Shown here: positions 37,174-46,726 of the stretch, piece after piece
Position numbering within the stretch: position 1 is the first letter of the stretch
Layout of the letters: each line of letters starts with the position of its first letter
NCBI RefSeq assembly: GCF_022179465.1
Contig: NZ_BPQV01000006.1
Location: 1-64,000 of the forward strand
Origin: Methylobacterium organophilum
GTDB lineage: Bacteria; Pseudomonadota; Alphaproteobacteria; Rhizobiales; Beijerinckiaceae
Direction of reading: 5' to 3'
DNA length: 64,000 nt
The notes under the pieces: model-generated
The model's input: the letters and a program-made list of their open reading frames with translations, nothing else
The model's database searches: none
What the model was told of the DNA's origin: nothing
Program-made: the position numbers and the translations under genes

Positions 37174-38736
37174 GTGAGCCAGAGCGAAGGCAAAACCTTC
37201 AGCATCACCACGGCGATTTCCTATCCCAACGGCGCGCCGCATATCGGGCACGCCTACGAGGTGATCGCCACCGACGCCATCGCCCGCTTCAAGCGGCTCG
37301 ACGGCTACGCGGTGCTGTTCTCCACGGGCACCGACGAGCACGGGCTCAAGATCCAGCAGACCGCCTCCCGGGCCGGGGTGAGCCCGCGCGCCTTCGTCGA
37401 CGGCATGGCCGCTCGGTTCAAGGCGGTGGCCGACGCGCTGAACTGCTCCTACGACCGCTTCATCCGCACCACGGAGCCCGAGCATTACGCCGCGGCCCAG
37501 GCGCTGTGGCGGCGCATGGAGGCGAATGGCGACATCTACCTCGCCAAATATGCCGGCTGGTACTCGGTGCGCGACGAGGCCTATTACGACGAGGCCGAGA
37601 CGGTGGTCGGTCCCGACGGCCAGCGCCGCTCGATCAAGACCGACACGCCGGTCGAGTGGATGGAGGAGGAGAACTATCTCTTCCGCCTCTCCGCCTATCA
37701 GGACCGCCTGCTCAAGCTCTACGCGGAGCAGCCGGGCTTCCTCGGCCCCGACACCCGGATGAACGAGGTCGCGAGCTTCGTGCGCTCGGGGCTGAAGGAC
37801 CTCTCCGTCAGCCGCACCACCTTCGACTGGGGCGTGCCCGTGCCGGAGCATCCCGGCCACGTCATGTATGTCTGGGTCGACGCCCTCACCAACTACCTGA
37901 CGGTGACGGGCTTCCCGGACGCGGCGGATGCGCGCAACAGGTTCTGGCCGACGGACCTGCACGTCATCGGCAAGGACATCGTGCGCTTCCACGCGGTCTA
38001 CTGGCCGGCCTTCCTGATGTCGGCGGGGCTGCCCCTGCCCAAGCGCGTCTTCGGCCACGGCTTCCTGCTCTCCCGGGGCGAGAAGATGTCGAAGTCGCTC
38101 GGCAACGTGGTCGATCCCCTCGACCTCGTCGCCACCTACGGCGTCGATGCCGTGCGCTACTTCGTGCTGCGCGAGGTGCCCTTCGGCGGCGACGGCAGCT
38201 ACAGCCACGAGGCGATCATCAACCGCATCAACGCGGATCTCGCCAACGACCTGGGCAACCTCGCCCAGCGCTCCCTGTCGATGATCGCGAAGAACTGCGC
38301 CGCGGCGGTGCCGGAGCCGGGCGCCTTCACCGCGGCCGACGAGGCCATCCTCGGGGCCGCGGCGGCGCTGCCGGACAAGGCGCGGGCGTTGATGGGCGAC
38401 CTCGCCCTCCACGCGATCCTCGCCGAGATCTGGGCGGTGGTGGCCGAGACCAACCGCTACTTCGCCGCCGAGGAGCCGTGGAAGCTCAAGAAGAGCGATC
38501 CCGCCCGCATGAACACGGTGCTCTACGTCACCGCCGAGACCCTGCGCCGGGTCGCGCTCCTGGTGCAGCCCTTCGTGCCGAGCGCGGGCGCCGCGCTCCT
38601 CGACCTGCTCGCCGTCCCGGTCGACCGGCGGCTCTTCGCCCATGTCGATCCGGCCCACCGCTTGCAGGCGGGAACCGCCCTGCCGGCGCCGAGCCCGATC
38701 TTCCCCCGTTTCGAGAAGCCGGACGCGGCCGCCTGA
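37174..38736 (+). CDS. metG: Methionyl-tRNA synthetase
   Basis: A 520-residue class I synthetase with P-H-I-G-H (HIGH motif, about 24-28) and K-M-S-K-S at about 306-310. The connective region D-E-A-Y-Y-D-E-A-E lacks the zinc cysteines, and there is no C-terminal tRNA-binding extension, so this is the short metal-free type. The GTG start at 37174 follows GGAGAGCGG. tatD starts 35 bp later. Confidence 0.96.
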   Translation: MSQSEGKTFSITTAISYPNGAPHIGHAYEVIATDAIARFKRLDGYAVLFSTGTDEHGLKIQQTASRAGVSPRAFVDGMAARFKAVADALNCSYDRFIRTTEPEHYAAAQALWRRMEANGDIYLAKYAGWYSVRDEAYYDEAETVVGPDGQRRSIKTDTPVEWMEEENYLFRLSAYQDRLLKLYAEQPGFLGPDTRMNEVASFVRSGLKDLSVSRTTFDWGVPVPEHPGHVMYVWVDALTNYLTVTGFPDAADARNRFWPTDLHVIGKDIVRFHAVYWPAFLMSAGLPLPKRVFGHGFLLSRGEKMSKSLGNVVDPLDLVATYGVDAVRYFVLREVPFGGDGSYSHEAIINRINADLANDLGNLAQRSLSMIAKNCAAAVPEPGAFTAADEAILGAAAALPDKARALMGDLALHAILAEIWAVVAETNRYFAAEEPWKLKKSDPARMNTVLYVTAETLRRVALLVQPFVPSAGAALLDLLAVPVDRRLFAHVDPAHRLQAGTALPAPSPIFPRFEKPDAAA

Positions 38737-38771
38737 GCCGCCCCTTCCTTCCGAGGACCGTCACGCCTTCC

Positions 38772-39563
38772 ATGCTGGTCGACAGCCACTGCCATCTCGA
38801 TTTCCCCGAATTCGCCGAGGACATGCCCGGCGTGATCGCCCGGGCGCAGGCCGCCGGGGTGACGCGCATGGTCACGATCTCGACCCGGGTCGCCAAGGCC
38901 GACACCTACCGGGCCATCGCCGAGGCGCATCCGGCCGTCTGGTACACGGTGGGCACCCATCCCCAGGGCGCGGGCGAGGAGCCCGACGTCCCGGCCGAGG
39001 CCATCGCCGCGCTCACCGACCATCCCCGCTGCATCGGCATCGGCGAGGCGGGGCTCGACTACCATTACGAGGACGCCGCGCCGGAGGCGGTGCAGGAGCG
39101 GGTGCTGCGCGCCCATATCGAGGCCGCCCGCACGACCGGTCTGCCCCTGGTGATCCATTCCCGCGACGCCGACGAGCACATGGAGGCGGTGCTGCGCGAC
39201 GAGATGGGCCGGGGCGCCTTCAAGGCGGTGCTGCACTGCTTCTCCTCCGGCGCGCGACTGGCGGCGGTCGGGGTCGAGCTCGGCCTGTTCGTCTCCTTCT
39301 CCGGCATCGTCACCTTCCGGCGCTCGACGGCCCTGCGCGACATCGCCCGGGCCGTGCCGCGGGACCGGCTGCTGGTGGAGACCGACGCGCCCTTCCTCGC
39401 CCCGGAGCCGCATCGCGGCCGGCGCTGCGAGCCGGCCTACACCGCCGACACCGCCCGCTCGCTCGCCGAGACCCTGGACCTGCCGTTCGCGGATCTCGCC
39501 GCCCTGACCACCGCCAATTTCCACCGCCTGTTCGACAAGGCCGCCCGCTCGGAGGCGGCATGA
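38772..39563 (+). CDS. TatD-family metal-dependent hydrolase (YcfH-like)
   Basis: A 263-residue TIM-barrel DNase/hydrolase. The N-terminal D-S-H-C-H-L-D metal site, G-I-G-E-A-G-L-D-Y, V-I-H-S-R and the C-terminal V-E-T-D-A-P-F are the conserved TatD elements. The order metG-tatD-MBL hydrolase is common in bacteria. The physiological substrate of this subgroup is not settled. Confidence 0.9.
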   Translation: MLVDSHCHLDFPEFAEDMPGVIARAQAAGVTRMVTISTRVAKADTYRAIAEAHPAVWYTVGTHPQGAGEEPDVPAEAIAALTDHPRCIGIGEAGLDYHYEDAAPEAVQERVLRAHIEAARTTGLPLVIHSRDADEHMEAVLRDEMGRGAFKAVLHCFSSGARLAAVGVELGLFVSFSGIVTFRRSTALRDIARAVPRDRLLVETDAPFLAPEPHRGRRCEPAYTADTARSLAETLDLPFADLAALTTANFHRLFDKAARSEAA

Positions 39564-39594
39564 ACCGGCGGGCCTCGACCGGAACGGAGCCGCG

Positions 39595-40398
39595 ATGGCG
39601 CGCCTGAACCTGCGCATCCTCGGCTGCGGCTCCTCAGGCGGGGTGCCGCGGGTCGGCTACGGCTGGGGCGCCTGCGACCCGGCCGATCCCCGCAACCGCC
39701 GCCGGCGCTGCTCGCTGCTGGTGGAGCGGGAGGAGGGCGCGCGCAGGACGCGGCTCCTCGTCGACACCTCGCCGGACCTGCGCGAGCAGCTCCTGGAGGC
39801 GGAGGTGAAGCGGCTCGACGCCGTGCTCTACACCCACGCCCATGCCGACCACACCCACGGCATCGACGACCTGCGCCCCCTCGTCATCGACATGCGACAG
39901 CGCATCCCCGTCTATGCGGACGCGCATACCCGCGCCCTGCTCCTGGCCCGGTTCGGCTACGCCTTCGAGACGCCGCCGGGCTCGGCCTATCCCCCGATCC
40001 TCGACCTGCACGACCTCGCCGAGGAGGCCGTGCTCGCCGTCGACGGGGAGGGCGGCCCGGTCGAGGCCCTGCCCTTCCGGATGGAGCACGGCAACGAGGC
40101 GGCCTTCGGCTTCCGCTTCGGCCCGGTCGCCTACGCGCCGGACGTGAGCCTGATGCCGGAAGCGGCGGTCGACCGCCTGCGCGACCTCGACCTGCTCATC
40201 ATCGACGCCCTGCGCGAGACGCCGCATCCGACGCATTACTCGGTCTCGGACGCCCTCGCCCTGATCGAGGCGGTGAAGCCCCGCCGGGCGATCCTCACCA
40301 ACCTGCACACCGACCTCGACTACGCGACGCTGGCGCGCAAGCTGCCGCCCGGCGTGGTGCCGGCCTATGACGGGATGGCGGTGAGCGTGGAACTCTAG
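39595..40398 (+). CDS. MBL-fold hydrolase, PhnP-like
   Basis: A 267-residue metallo-beta-lactamase-fold protein. It starts L-G-C-G-S-S-G-G-V-P-R and has the metal motif T-H-A-H-A-D-H and a C-terminal L-T-N-L-H-T-D. It resembles the cyclic phosphodiesterase PhnP, but no phosphonate genes are near. The syntenic metG-tatD neighbourhood points to a housekeeping role. It converges with mxaB, and the two stop codons lie in or against one 7-bp stem. Confidence 0.87.
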   Translation: MARLNLRILGCGSSGGVPRVGYGWGACDPADPRNRRRRCSLLVEREEGARRTRLLVDTSPDLREQLLEAEVKRLDAVLYTHAHADHTHGIDDLRPLVIDMRQRIPVYADAHTRALLLARFGYAFETPPGSAYPPILDLHDLAEEAVLAVDGEGGPVEALPFRMEHGNEAAFGFRFGPVAYAPDVSLMPEAAVDRLRDLDLLIIDALRETPHPTHYSVSDALALIEAVKPRRAILTNLHTDLDYATLARKLPPGVVPAYDGMAVSVEL

Positions 40399-40415
40399 GC
40401 GGAGGCGGCTCCGCC
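40398..40415. terminator. Bidirectional hairpin between the MBL gene and mxaB
   Basis: GGCGGAG-GCGG-CTCCGCC is a perfect 7-bp stem that starts on the last base of the MBL gene stop and ends one base before the mxaB stop complement. It can serve as a terminator for both strands. Confidence 0.6.
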
Positions 40416-41102
40416 TCAGGCGATGGTGCCCGCCCGGCTGACGGCGATGCGGATCAGGGCGGCCCGGGATTCGGCGCCGAGCTTCCGGCGCATGCTGGAG
40501 CTCGCATTGATCACCGTCCGGTAGCTCACCGAGAGGGCATTGGCGATCGCCTCGTAGGACTTGCCCTGGCTCAGGAGCGACAGGACCTGCAGCTCGCGGG
40601 CGCTCAGGGTGGCGAGCGGGGCGGGGCGCACGCTCCGGTTCAGCATGGCGACGTCGGTGGCGAGCGCGTGGGGCAGGTAGCCCCGGCCCAGGCCGACCGC
40701 CGCGACCGCCTCCAGGACCGTTTCGCTCCCCGCATCCTTGAGCACGAAGCCGAGGGCGCCGCTCTCCAGGGCGCGCGAGACCACGACCGGATCGGCGTGC
40801 ATGCTGAAGACCAGGATCCGGGTCTCCGGCTCCAGGGCCTTGATCCGGCGGATCAGGGAGAGGCCGGACAGGCCGCCGTCGCGGAAGCTCAGATCGGCGA
40901 CCACGAGGCCGGGCCGGTGCCGGTGGAACAGGCGGTAGGCCGAGACGATGTCGGCAGCCTCGAACACGCGGGCCATGCCCGCCTCCTCGGCGAGGCGGCG
41001 CAGCCCCTGCAGCACGATCGGGTGATCGTCCACGACGAGGACCGCCTCCGGCCGGATCGGCGGCGCGGCGGGGCGCCGGGCGCTGGGGCGGCCGGGCGTC
41101 AT
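40416..41102 (-). CDS. mxaB: LuxR/NarL-family response regulator MxaB
   Basis: A 228-residue regulator. The receiver (about 18-140) has V-V-D-D-H and phosphoacceptor Asp70. The C-terminal LuxR-type helix-turn-helix (about 160-225) has L-S-A-R-E-L-Q-V-L and Y-E-A-I-A-N-A-L. In M. extorquens MxaB is the last gene of the mxa cluster and is needed for methanol dehydrogenase expression. The start at 41102 overlaps mxaH by 4 bp. No kinase is encoded beside it. Confidence 0.92.
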   Translation of the reverse strand: MTPGRPSARRPAAPPIRPEAVLVVDDHPIVLQGLRRLAEEAGMARVFEAADIVSAYRLFHRHRPGLVVADLSFRDGGLSGLSLIRRIKALEPETRILVFSMHADPVVVSRALESGALGFVLKDAGSETVLEAVAAVGLGRGYLPHALATDVAMLNRSVRPAPLATLSARELQVLSLLSQGKSYEAIANALSVSYRTVINASSSMRRKLGAESRAALIRIAVSRAGTIA

Positions 41103-41593
41103 CGCCGCTCCCGCTCGGCGAGGCGGGCCAGGGCCGTGTCGTGGTCGGCGCCCTGGGCCCGGGTGTTGTAGTAGTGCTGGCACATCTCGCCGTAGAGGCT
41201 CTTGTGGCGCCCGCGCTCGGCGGCGATCCGGCCCAGGCCCTGGAGCAGGACGAGATAGGGCTCGGGCTTGCCGATCTCGGAGAGCATCTGCCCGAGCTGC
41301 ACCGTGCGGTTGGCGATCATGCGCGTGTCTTCCACGAAGCCGCCGCGCGCCTGCGCGAGGGCCTCGCGCATCGCCGTCACCTCCGCCGCATCCCCCGGCA
41401 GGGGATGGCCCGCCGCACGGCCGGCGAGCCAGCGCGCCGGTTCCGTCCCGTCCGTCTGCCCGAGCCAGTCCGGCAGGTCCTTCTCCGCGGTCGTGGCGAC
41501 CACGGCCTGGTCCTCGCCGCGGGAGGCCTGCTCCTCGCCGCGGTCGCAGGCGCCGAGCAGCAGCAGCGCGCCGAGCGCGGCAACGGCCTTCAT
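41099..41593 (-). CDS. mxaH: Lipoprotein MxaH
   Basis: A 164-residue lipoprotein with lipobox L-G-A-C (Cys16) and a mostly helical mature part. The name comes from its place between mxaE and mxaB. The biochemical function of MxaH is unknown. It is joined by 4-bp overlaps on both sides, so its translation is coupled to both neighbours. Confidence 0.85.
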   Translation of the reverse strand: MKAVAALGALLLLGACDRGEEQASRGEDQAVVATTAEKDLPDWLGQTDGTEPARWLAGRAAGHPLPGDAAEVTAMREALAQARGGFVEDTRMIANRTVQLGQMLSEIGKPEPYLVLLQGLGRIAAERGRHKSLYGEMCQHYYNTRAQGADHDTALARLAERERR

Positions 41594-42549
41594 CGCGTCC
41601 CCCCCTCCGATACAGTCCCCGCGGCGACGGCGAGGCTGCGCGGCCCCTCGGCCACCGGCAGGCGCGCGACCGGCTTCAGCGTGGCGAGATCGATCACGGA
41701 GACGTCGTCGGAGAACCAGTTGGCGACATAAGCCCGGCCGTCCGAAATGGCGATGCCCTCCGGGTAGCGGCCGACGCCGACCGTCGCCGCGACGCGGAGC
41801 GTCCCGGCATCGAGCACCGTGACGGTGCCGGCATGCTGGTTCGTCACCAGCACCCGCGCCCCGTCCGGGCTCACCGCGACGCCGTAGGGCATGCCGCCGG
41901 CGGGCACGGTCGCGCGCGCCGTGAGCGTCCCGGTGTCGATCACCGTGAGGTCGTTGCTGCGCACGTTGCCGACATAGAGCCGGCCCTCGTCCGGGCTGAG
42001 CGCCAGGGCGAAGGGCGCCTCGCCCACGGGGATCGTCGCGACCCGCACCATCCGGGCGGCGTCGAACACGCTGACCTGCAGGCTCTCCCGGTCCGCCACG
42101 AAGAGCCGGCCGGCGCGGTCGAGGACGAGATGGGCCGGGTCCCGGCCGGTCTCGGCCGAGGCCTCGACCCGGCCATCCGCCGCCGCGATCCGGTCGACGC
42201 GGTGGCCGGACCAGTCGGCGACGAAGAGGTGGCGCCCGTCCGCGCCGGCCGCGAGCCCGAAGGCCTGGCCGGCATAGGGCAGGCGGCGCAGCACCCGGCC
42301 CGTGGCGGCCTCGGCCACGGTGATCGCGTGGCCGTCCGGGTGGGTGAGGAAGACCAGCCCGCCGCCCGCCGCGACCGTGGCCGGCGCCGCCGGGACCGAC
42401 ACGGCGGGGACCGAGGCTCGGCCGGCCACCGCCGCCGCCTCGATCCGCGAGAGCTGCCCCGCCTGCTGGCTCGCGACGAAGACCGTGCCGGCCCGGGCGG
42501 GCAGGCCGGCGGCGGCGAGACAGAGGATGGCGAGGGCGGGACGGATCAT
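41590..42549 (-). CDS. mxaE: Periplasmic beta-propeller protein MxaE
   Basis: A 319-residue exported protein with a 20-residue signal peptide and repeated YVTN-type blades (for example F-V-A-D-W-S-G-H, L-Y-V-G-N-V-R-S-N, V-T-N-Q-H-A-G-T, Y-V-A-N-W-F-S-D), suggesting a seven-bladed propeller. It lies between mxaD and mxaH. The function of MxaE is not established; a scaffold or electron-transfer accessory role is speculation. Confidence 0.87.
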   Translation of the reverse strand: MIRPALAILCLAAAGLPARAGTVFVASQQAGQLSRIEAAAVAGRASVPAVSVPAAPATVAAGGGLVFLTHPDGHAITVAEAATGRVLRRLPYAGQAFGLAAGADGRHLFVADWSGHRVDRIAAADGRVEASAETGRDPAHLVLDRAGRLFVADRESLQVSVFDAARMVRVATIPVGEAPFALALSPDEGRLYVGNVRSNDLTVIDTGTLTARATVPAGGMPYGVAVSPDGARVLVTNQHAGTVTVLDAGTLRVAATVGVGRYPEGIAISDGRAYVANWFSDDVSVIDLATLKPVARLPVAEGPRSLAVAAGTVSEGGTR

Positions 42550-42563
42550 GGGGAAGGGGCCTC

Positions 42564-43097
42564 CTACTTGCCCTCCACCGCCGCCTTCAGGCCCTTGAGC
42601 CCGTCGGCGAAATACGCGTTCATCGCCGTGCGGCCGGCCTCGTCGCTCAGCTCCTCCGGCGGCTCGTTGCCGGTGTCGCCGCGGTAGAAGCGGCCGAGCC
42701 ACTCGACCTTGGCACCGTCACCCTCGGGCGAGACCGTGATCGTCGCGGAATAGGAGGAGACGGGCAGCGCCTTCAGGTCCGGATCGGACATCCGGTAGGA
42801 ATAGGTGCGCGCCTCCGCCTTCCACTCGTCGAGGCCCTCCGTGAGGACGCCGCCGTTCTTGAGGGTCACGGTGCGGACCGCGCCTTCGCCGTTGCCGCCG
42901 GTGCCCTCGGCCTTGGCCACGTCCGGATGCCATCGGCCGATGCCCGCGAAGTCGCCCACCACCTTCCAGACGGCCTCCGGCTTCGCCTGGATCGTGACCG
43001 ACTGGACGATCTTCTGCGGCGTCGGGCCATGGGCGAGCGCCACGCTCGCGACCAGCGCGAGCGCCGAGGCGGACAGCGCGACGAAGGGGAAACGCAT
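42564..43097 (-). CDS. mxaD: Periplasmic SRPBCC-fold protein MxaD
   Basis: A 177-residue exported protein. The signal peptide ends near residue 22 (V-A-L-A), and an SRPBCC/START-like domain follows with A-V-W-K-V-V-G-D-F-A-G-I-G-R-W-H. In M. extorquens MxaD affects the rate of electron transfer from methanol dehydrogenase to cytochrome cL. It starts 2 bp after the mxaL stop and ends 14 bp before mxaE. Confidence 0.93.
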   Translation of the reverse strand: MRFPFVALSASALALVASVALAHGPTPQKIVQSVTIQAKPEAVWKVVGDFAGIGRWHPDVAKAEGTGGNGEGAVRTVTLKNGGVLTEGLDEWKAEARTYSYRMSDPDLKALPVSSYSATITVSPEGDGAKVEWLGRFYRGDTGNEPPEELSDEAGRTAMNAYFADGLKGLKAAVEGK

Positions 43098-43099
43098 GA

Positions 43100-44113
43100 T
43101 CACATCCTGCTTGCGGTGAGGGGGGAGGCGGGCCGCAGCGCGCGCAGCGGCCCCGCGAGGAAGGTGGCGAGGACCAGGGCAAGGGCCGCGGTGCCGAGGA
43201 AGGGGCGCAGGTCGAGCCGGCCGGGCAGGGGGCGCGGGGTCGCGGCGGCGGCGAGCGGCGCGGCGAGGCCGCCCGGGCCGTCGAGATGCGCATAGGCAAG
43301 GCCGGTCTGGGCCGCGAGGGCCTTCAGATGCGCCTCGCGCACGGAGGAGAGATGCTCGGTGCCCCGGGCCGCGGCGGCGCCGAAGGGGGCGTTGCGCGGG
43401 TTGTAGCCCTCCCGGGATTCCGCATCCGCCGGCGGCGGCCCGAAGCGGTTCTCCTGCTGCACGTCGGTCTCGGCGTAGAAGCCGGTCTCGCGCCCGCGGT
43501 CGTTGTATTTTGGGATCGGGGACAAGGCGTAGCCGCCCGCCCCGACGATCAGGCCGCGCACCGCGCCCGGCTTGCCCTCGAAGGGGGGCAGGTCCGTGGA
43601 GGGCGGGGGCGGCGTCTCCTGCCCGTCGCTGACGAAGAGGAGATCCGTGCCGAGCTCGCCCGCCATGGCGACCGCCCGGTGCAGGCCCGCCGCCACGCGG
43701 CTGTCGCCCTCCCAGGCCATGCGCCAGTCGAGGGCGGCCAGGGCCCCGTCCAGGGGCGCGAAATCGGCGCAGACCTCGATGGGCGTGAACAGCAGGAAGG
43801 GCCGGCGCTCCGTGAACAGCCCCAGGGCGAGGCGCGAGCCGCAGGGCAGGTCGGCCACGAGCCGGCGCAGGGCGGCCTTGGCGGTGTCGAGGCGGCTCAC
43901 CGGCTTGCCACCTTCCGTATAGTCGCGCACGTTCATGCTGCCGGTGATGTCGACCACGGCCAGCACCGCGACGCCGGAGCGCGTGAGCGGCAGGGGCGGC
44001 ACGAAGGCCGCGAGCAGCGTCAGCAGCAGGGCCGCCCCCAGTGCCTGCAGGCGGCGGTCGCACAGATTGCGCGCGAGGGGCAGGTCGCGGAGCAGGCTCC
44101 CCGGTCGCGTCAT
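43100..44113 (-). CDS. mxaL: VWA-domain membrane protein MxaL
   Basis: A 337-residue membrane-anchored von Willebrand A protein. It has a helix at about 23-42, then the VWA domain and a second helix near the C terminus (about 300-322). The MIDAS motif reads D55-I-T57-G-S59, so the first serine is replaced by threonine, which can still ligate metal. It is one of the MxaACKLS set needed for calcium insertion into methanol dehydrogenase. It overlaps mxaK by 4 bp. Confidence 0.92.
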   Translation of the reverse strand: MTRPGSLLRDLPLARNLCDRRLQALGAALLLTLLAAFVPPLPLTRSGVAVLAVVDITGSMNVRDYTEGGKPVSRLDTAKAALRRLVADLPCGSRLALGLFTERRPFLLFTPIEVCADFAPLDGALAALDWRMAWEGDSRVAAGLHRAVAMAGELGTDLLFVSDGQETPPPPSTDLPPFEGKPGAVRGLIVGAGGYALSPIPKYNDRGRETGFYAETDVQQENRFGPPPADAESREGYNPRNAPFGAAAARGTEHLSSVREAHLKALAAQTGLAYAHLDGPGGLAAPLAAAATPRPLPGRLDLRPFLGTAALALVLATFLAGPLRALRPASPLTASRM

Positions 44114-44733
44114 GGCCCACCCCGCGGCTGGCCGGGGATGTCCGTCCAGATCTGCTTGGGCTCGGCCTTCATCTCGTCGCCGAAGGTGCGGTCGAATTCG
44201 GGGAAGTCGCGGATCAGGCGCGAGGCCACGTCGAAATTGAACTTCGCGTCCCAGAAATCGGGCTTGGCCTGGAGCGCCCGGCGGTAATCCTGGCGGGCCA
44301 GGGTCACCTGGGGGCCGGCCTTGTCGAGCTCGCTGCGCTCGATCAGCCGGAAGGCCTCCCGGATCCGGGCATTGGCGACGCTGTAGCGGGCGCGGGCGGC
44401 CTGCTCCGGGCTGCCCCTGCGGTCGAGGCTTTCGAGAAGCGGCTCGGCCTCGTCCAGCCGGTCGCGCCGAGCCAGGAACTTGACCCGCGCGACGAGGAGG
44501 GGTCCGGGCGCATCGGGGGCGACGGCGACCTCCCGCCCCGCCTCCAGGGCGCCGATGGCCGCGTTGGTGCGCGCCGCGCTCCAGGCGGAGAGCGCGGAGA
44601 GGATGGCGAGGGCCAGAAGCAGGATCGGCAGCAGCACGAGCAGGTGCGGGCGGCCCGCGCGCCAAGCGCGGCGGATCTCCGCGCCGAGGCGGGCGCCCAG
44701 GCCGGGGGCGGGCGCGCGGGTCGAGGCGGTCAT
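44110..44733 (-). CDS. mxaK: Membrane-anchored helical protein MxaK
   Basis: A 207-residue protein with a single N-terminal membrane helix (about 30-53) and a periplasmic helical part resembling TPR-like repeats (L-D-E-A-E-P-L-L-E-S-L, Y-R-R-A-L-Q-A-K-P). It is needed with MxaA, C, L and S for active, calcium-loaded methanol dehydrogenase. It has 4-bp overlaps with both mxaC and mxaL. Confidence 0.92.
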   Translation of the reverse strand: MTASTRAPAPGLGARLGAEIRRAWRAGRPHLLVLLPILLLALAILSALSAWSAARTNAAIGALEAGREVAVAPDAPGPLLVARVKFLARRDRLDEAEPLLESLDRRGSPEQAARARYSVANARIREAFRLIERSELDKAGPQVTLARQDYRRALQAKPDFWDAKFNFDVASRLIRDFPEFDRTFGDEMKAEPKQIWTDIPGQPRGGP

Positions 44734-45797
44734 GCGGCTTGCCTCCGCGGGAGGGCGTCCTGCGCCGGGGCCGCGGCGGCCCGGGCGGGCGCGGCGCGGA
44801 CGAGATCGGCCTCCGCGAGCTTGGCGAGCACCAGGAGGAGGAGCCCGAAGGCGGAGAGGCCGTAGGCGAAGGGGGTGAGGTCCCGGCGGGGCCGCTCCTC
44901 GGTATAGGGGATGGGATCGCGCTCCAGCGCCTCGATCTGGCGGACCGCGTTCGCCACCGCCTCCGCCCCCTCCGCCTCGAAGGCGCGATAGGGGATGCCG
45001 AGGCTCTTGAAGAACAGGTCGAGATGGCGCTCGGGCGCCGCCTGCGGCGTGTCCTCCCCCGCCGGCTTGTCGTAGATCGAGGGGGAGCCCTTGGTGCGCA
45101 GGAACAGCCAGTAGAGGTTCGGCCGGACCTTGGCGAACTGCGCCCGCAGCTGGTCCTGGATGCGCGGGTCGATCACCGCCGCCCCGTCCGAGACGAGGAG
45201 GAGGGCGCGGGACACGCCCGGCGCGTTCGCTCCGAACTGCGCCAGGGCCAGCCCCAGGCCTCGGGCGACGTTGGTGTAGTCGAGCCCCGGCCGGTCGATC
45301 GCCGCGATGGCCGCGCGCACGGCCTCGTGCCGGTCGGTCATCGGCACGACGAGCATCGGCGCGGTGGAGAACGCCGTGACCGCGAACTGATCGTGGGCGC
45401 GGTCCCCGACGAAGTCGCCGAGGATGCGCCGGGAGGCCATCGCCTTCGATTCCTCGGCGCCCGAGGGCTGACGGCCGGCGAAGGTCTCGTTCATGCTGCC
45501 GGAGCGGTCGATCAGCATCGAGATCTGGGCGCCGATGCCGATCCGGGTCACCCGCTCCCCCGCCCGGTAGGGACCGGACAGCGCCAGGATCAGGCCGCCG
45601 ATGGCGAGGAGGCCGGCCAGCGTCAGCACCGCGCGCAGGGCGGAGGAGAGCGGATCCTCGGGCGCGGCGGAGATCGCGGAGATCGCCATGCGGCGGTTGG
45701 CGGAGAGCGCCAGCGGCAGCAGGGCGAGGGGCAGCAGCCAGAGCCACAGGGGCGTGACGACCCCGAGGGGGGGCAGGAGGGCGGCCATCGCGCTCAC
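44730..45797 (-). CDS. mxaC: VWA-domain membrane protein MxaC
   Basis: A 355-residue protein with membrane helices at about 14-32 and 55-75 and one near 320-340, flanking a periplasmic VWA domain with a canonical MIDAS D97-R-S99-G-S101. The GTG at 45797 overlaps the mxaA stop by 4 bp, like the other junctions here; ATG 45788 would shorten it by three residues. It takes part in calcium insertion into methanol dehydrogenase with MxaA, K and L. Confidence 0.92.
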   Translation of the reverse strand: MSAMAALLPPLGVVTPLWLWLLPLALLPLALSANRRMAISAISAAPEDPLSSALRAVLTLAGLLAIGGLILALSGPYRAGERVTRIGIGAQISMLIDRSGSMNETFAGRQPSGAEESKAMASRRILGDFVGDRAHDQFAVTAFSTAPMLVVPMTDRHEAVRAAIAAIDRPGLDYTNVARGLGLALAQFGANAPGVSRALLLVSDGAAVIDPRIQDQLRAQFAKVRPNLYWLFLRTKGSPSIYDKPAGEDTPQAAPERHLDLFFKSLGIPYRAFEAEGAEAVANAVRQIEALERDPIPYTEERPRRDLTPFAYGLSAFGLLLLVLAKLAEADLVRAAPARAAAAPAQDALPRRQAA

Positions 45798-46726
45798 GCG
45801 CTCCGCTCGATGGCGGACAGCCGTCCGAGCAGGGCCTCGATGTCGGGCAGCGGCAGGGCGCGGCTCGCGGCCGCCGTCTCGCGGCCGAAGAAGACGAGGC
45901 GCGACGCCGCGAAGAACGTCGCCAGGGCCGCGGCCTGCGCCCGGAAGGCCGGGTGCCGGGCGAGGAAGCCCGGCAGGTCGTCGGCGAGCAGGCGCGCGCC
46001 GTTGGTCTCGTCGAGGCCGCGATGCAGGGCGAGCAGAGCCTCGCGATACAGGGCCTCGCCCTGCGCCCTGGGCCGGGCCTGGCGCAGGGCCTTGCGGGCA
46101 CGGGCGAAGGGCCGGCCGCGTCGCCGCCCGAAGATCCACCAGGCCCGGTCCCGGGCGAGCACGAGGCCGGCCAGGGCGGCGAGGGCGGTCAGCCCCAGGG
46201 CGGTCGCCGCCGCGGGCTGCGGGTCGAGGCGCGGGGTGCGGCCGTCCGGGCGCAGGTATTCGGCCGCGTCGTCGTGGCGCTCCGGCTGCACCTCGCGCAG
46301 GGCCGAGACGCCGAGCTTCCAGCCCGGGATCGGGGCGACGGCGCTGGTGAGGCCGTCCGATCCCCGGCTCTCCACCGCGACGGAGAAGCCCGGCACCTCG
46401 AGGGTGCGGGTGTCGAGGGCGGCGTAGAACGTCTGATAGGTCAGGTGCAGGCGCACCAGGGTCGAGCCGTCGGCCGCGCGCTGCTCGTCGGCGGCGATCG
46501 CCCGCAGGTCGAGCCAATAGGCGACCGGGCCGGGCTTCGGCAGGGAGGGCCGCTGCAGGGTGAAGCCCGGATCGAGGCGGATCTCGGCCTGGACCGGGAC
46601 GAGGTCGCCGAGGAAATAGCCGAAGGCGCGGGGCGTGCGCAGCTCGACGCCGCGGATCTGGGCGGCGGCGGGCAGGGCGGCGAGGGCGAGCAGCAGGGCG
46701 GCGGAGAGGAGGGCGCGCATCGTCAC
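45794..46726 (-). CDS. mxaA: Methanol dehydrogenase maturation protein MxaA
   Basis: A 310-residue protein with a signal peptide (ending A-A-A-Q), a periplasmic beta-rich domain (about 24-165), one membrane helix (about 172-192) and a cytoplasmic helical tail. Mutants of MxaA in M. extorquens make methanol dehydrogenase lacking calcium. The GTG start at 46726 overlaps mxaS by 4 bp; ATG 46720 is the alternative. Confidence 0.92.
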   Translation of the reverse strand: MTMRALLSAALLLALAALPAAAQIRGVELRTPRAFGYFLGDLVPVQAEIRLDPGFTLQRPSLPKPGPVAYWLDLRAIAADEQRAADGSTLVRLHLTYQTFYAALDTRTLEVPGFSVAVESRGSDGLTSAVAPIPGWKLGVSALREVQPERHDDAAEYLRPDGRTPRLDPQPAAATALGLTALAALAGLVLARDRAWWIFGRRRGRPFARARKALRQARPRAQGEALYREALLALHRGLDETNGARLLADDLPGFLARHPAFRAQAAALATFFAASRLVFFGRETAAASRALPLPDIEALLGRLSAIERSA

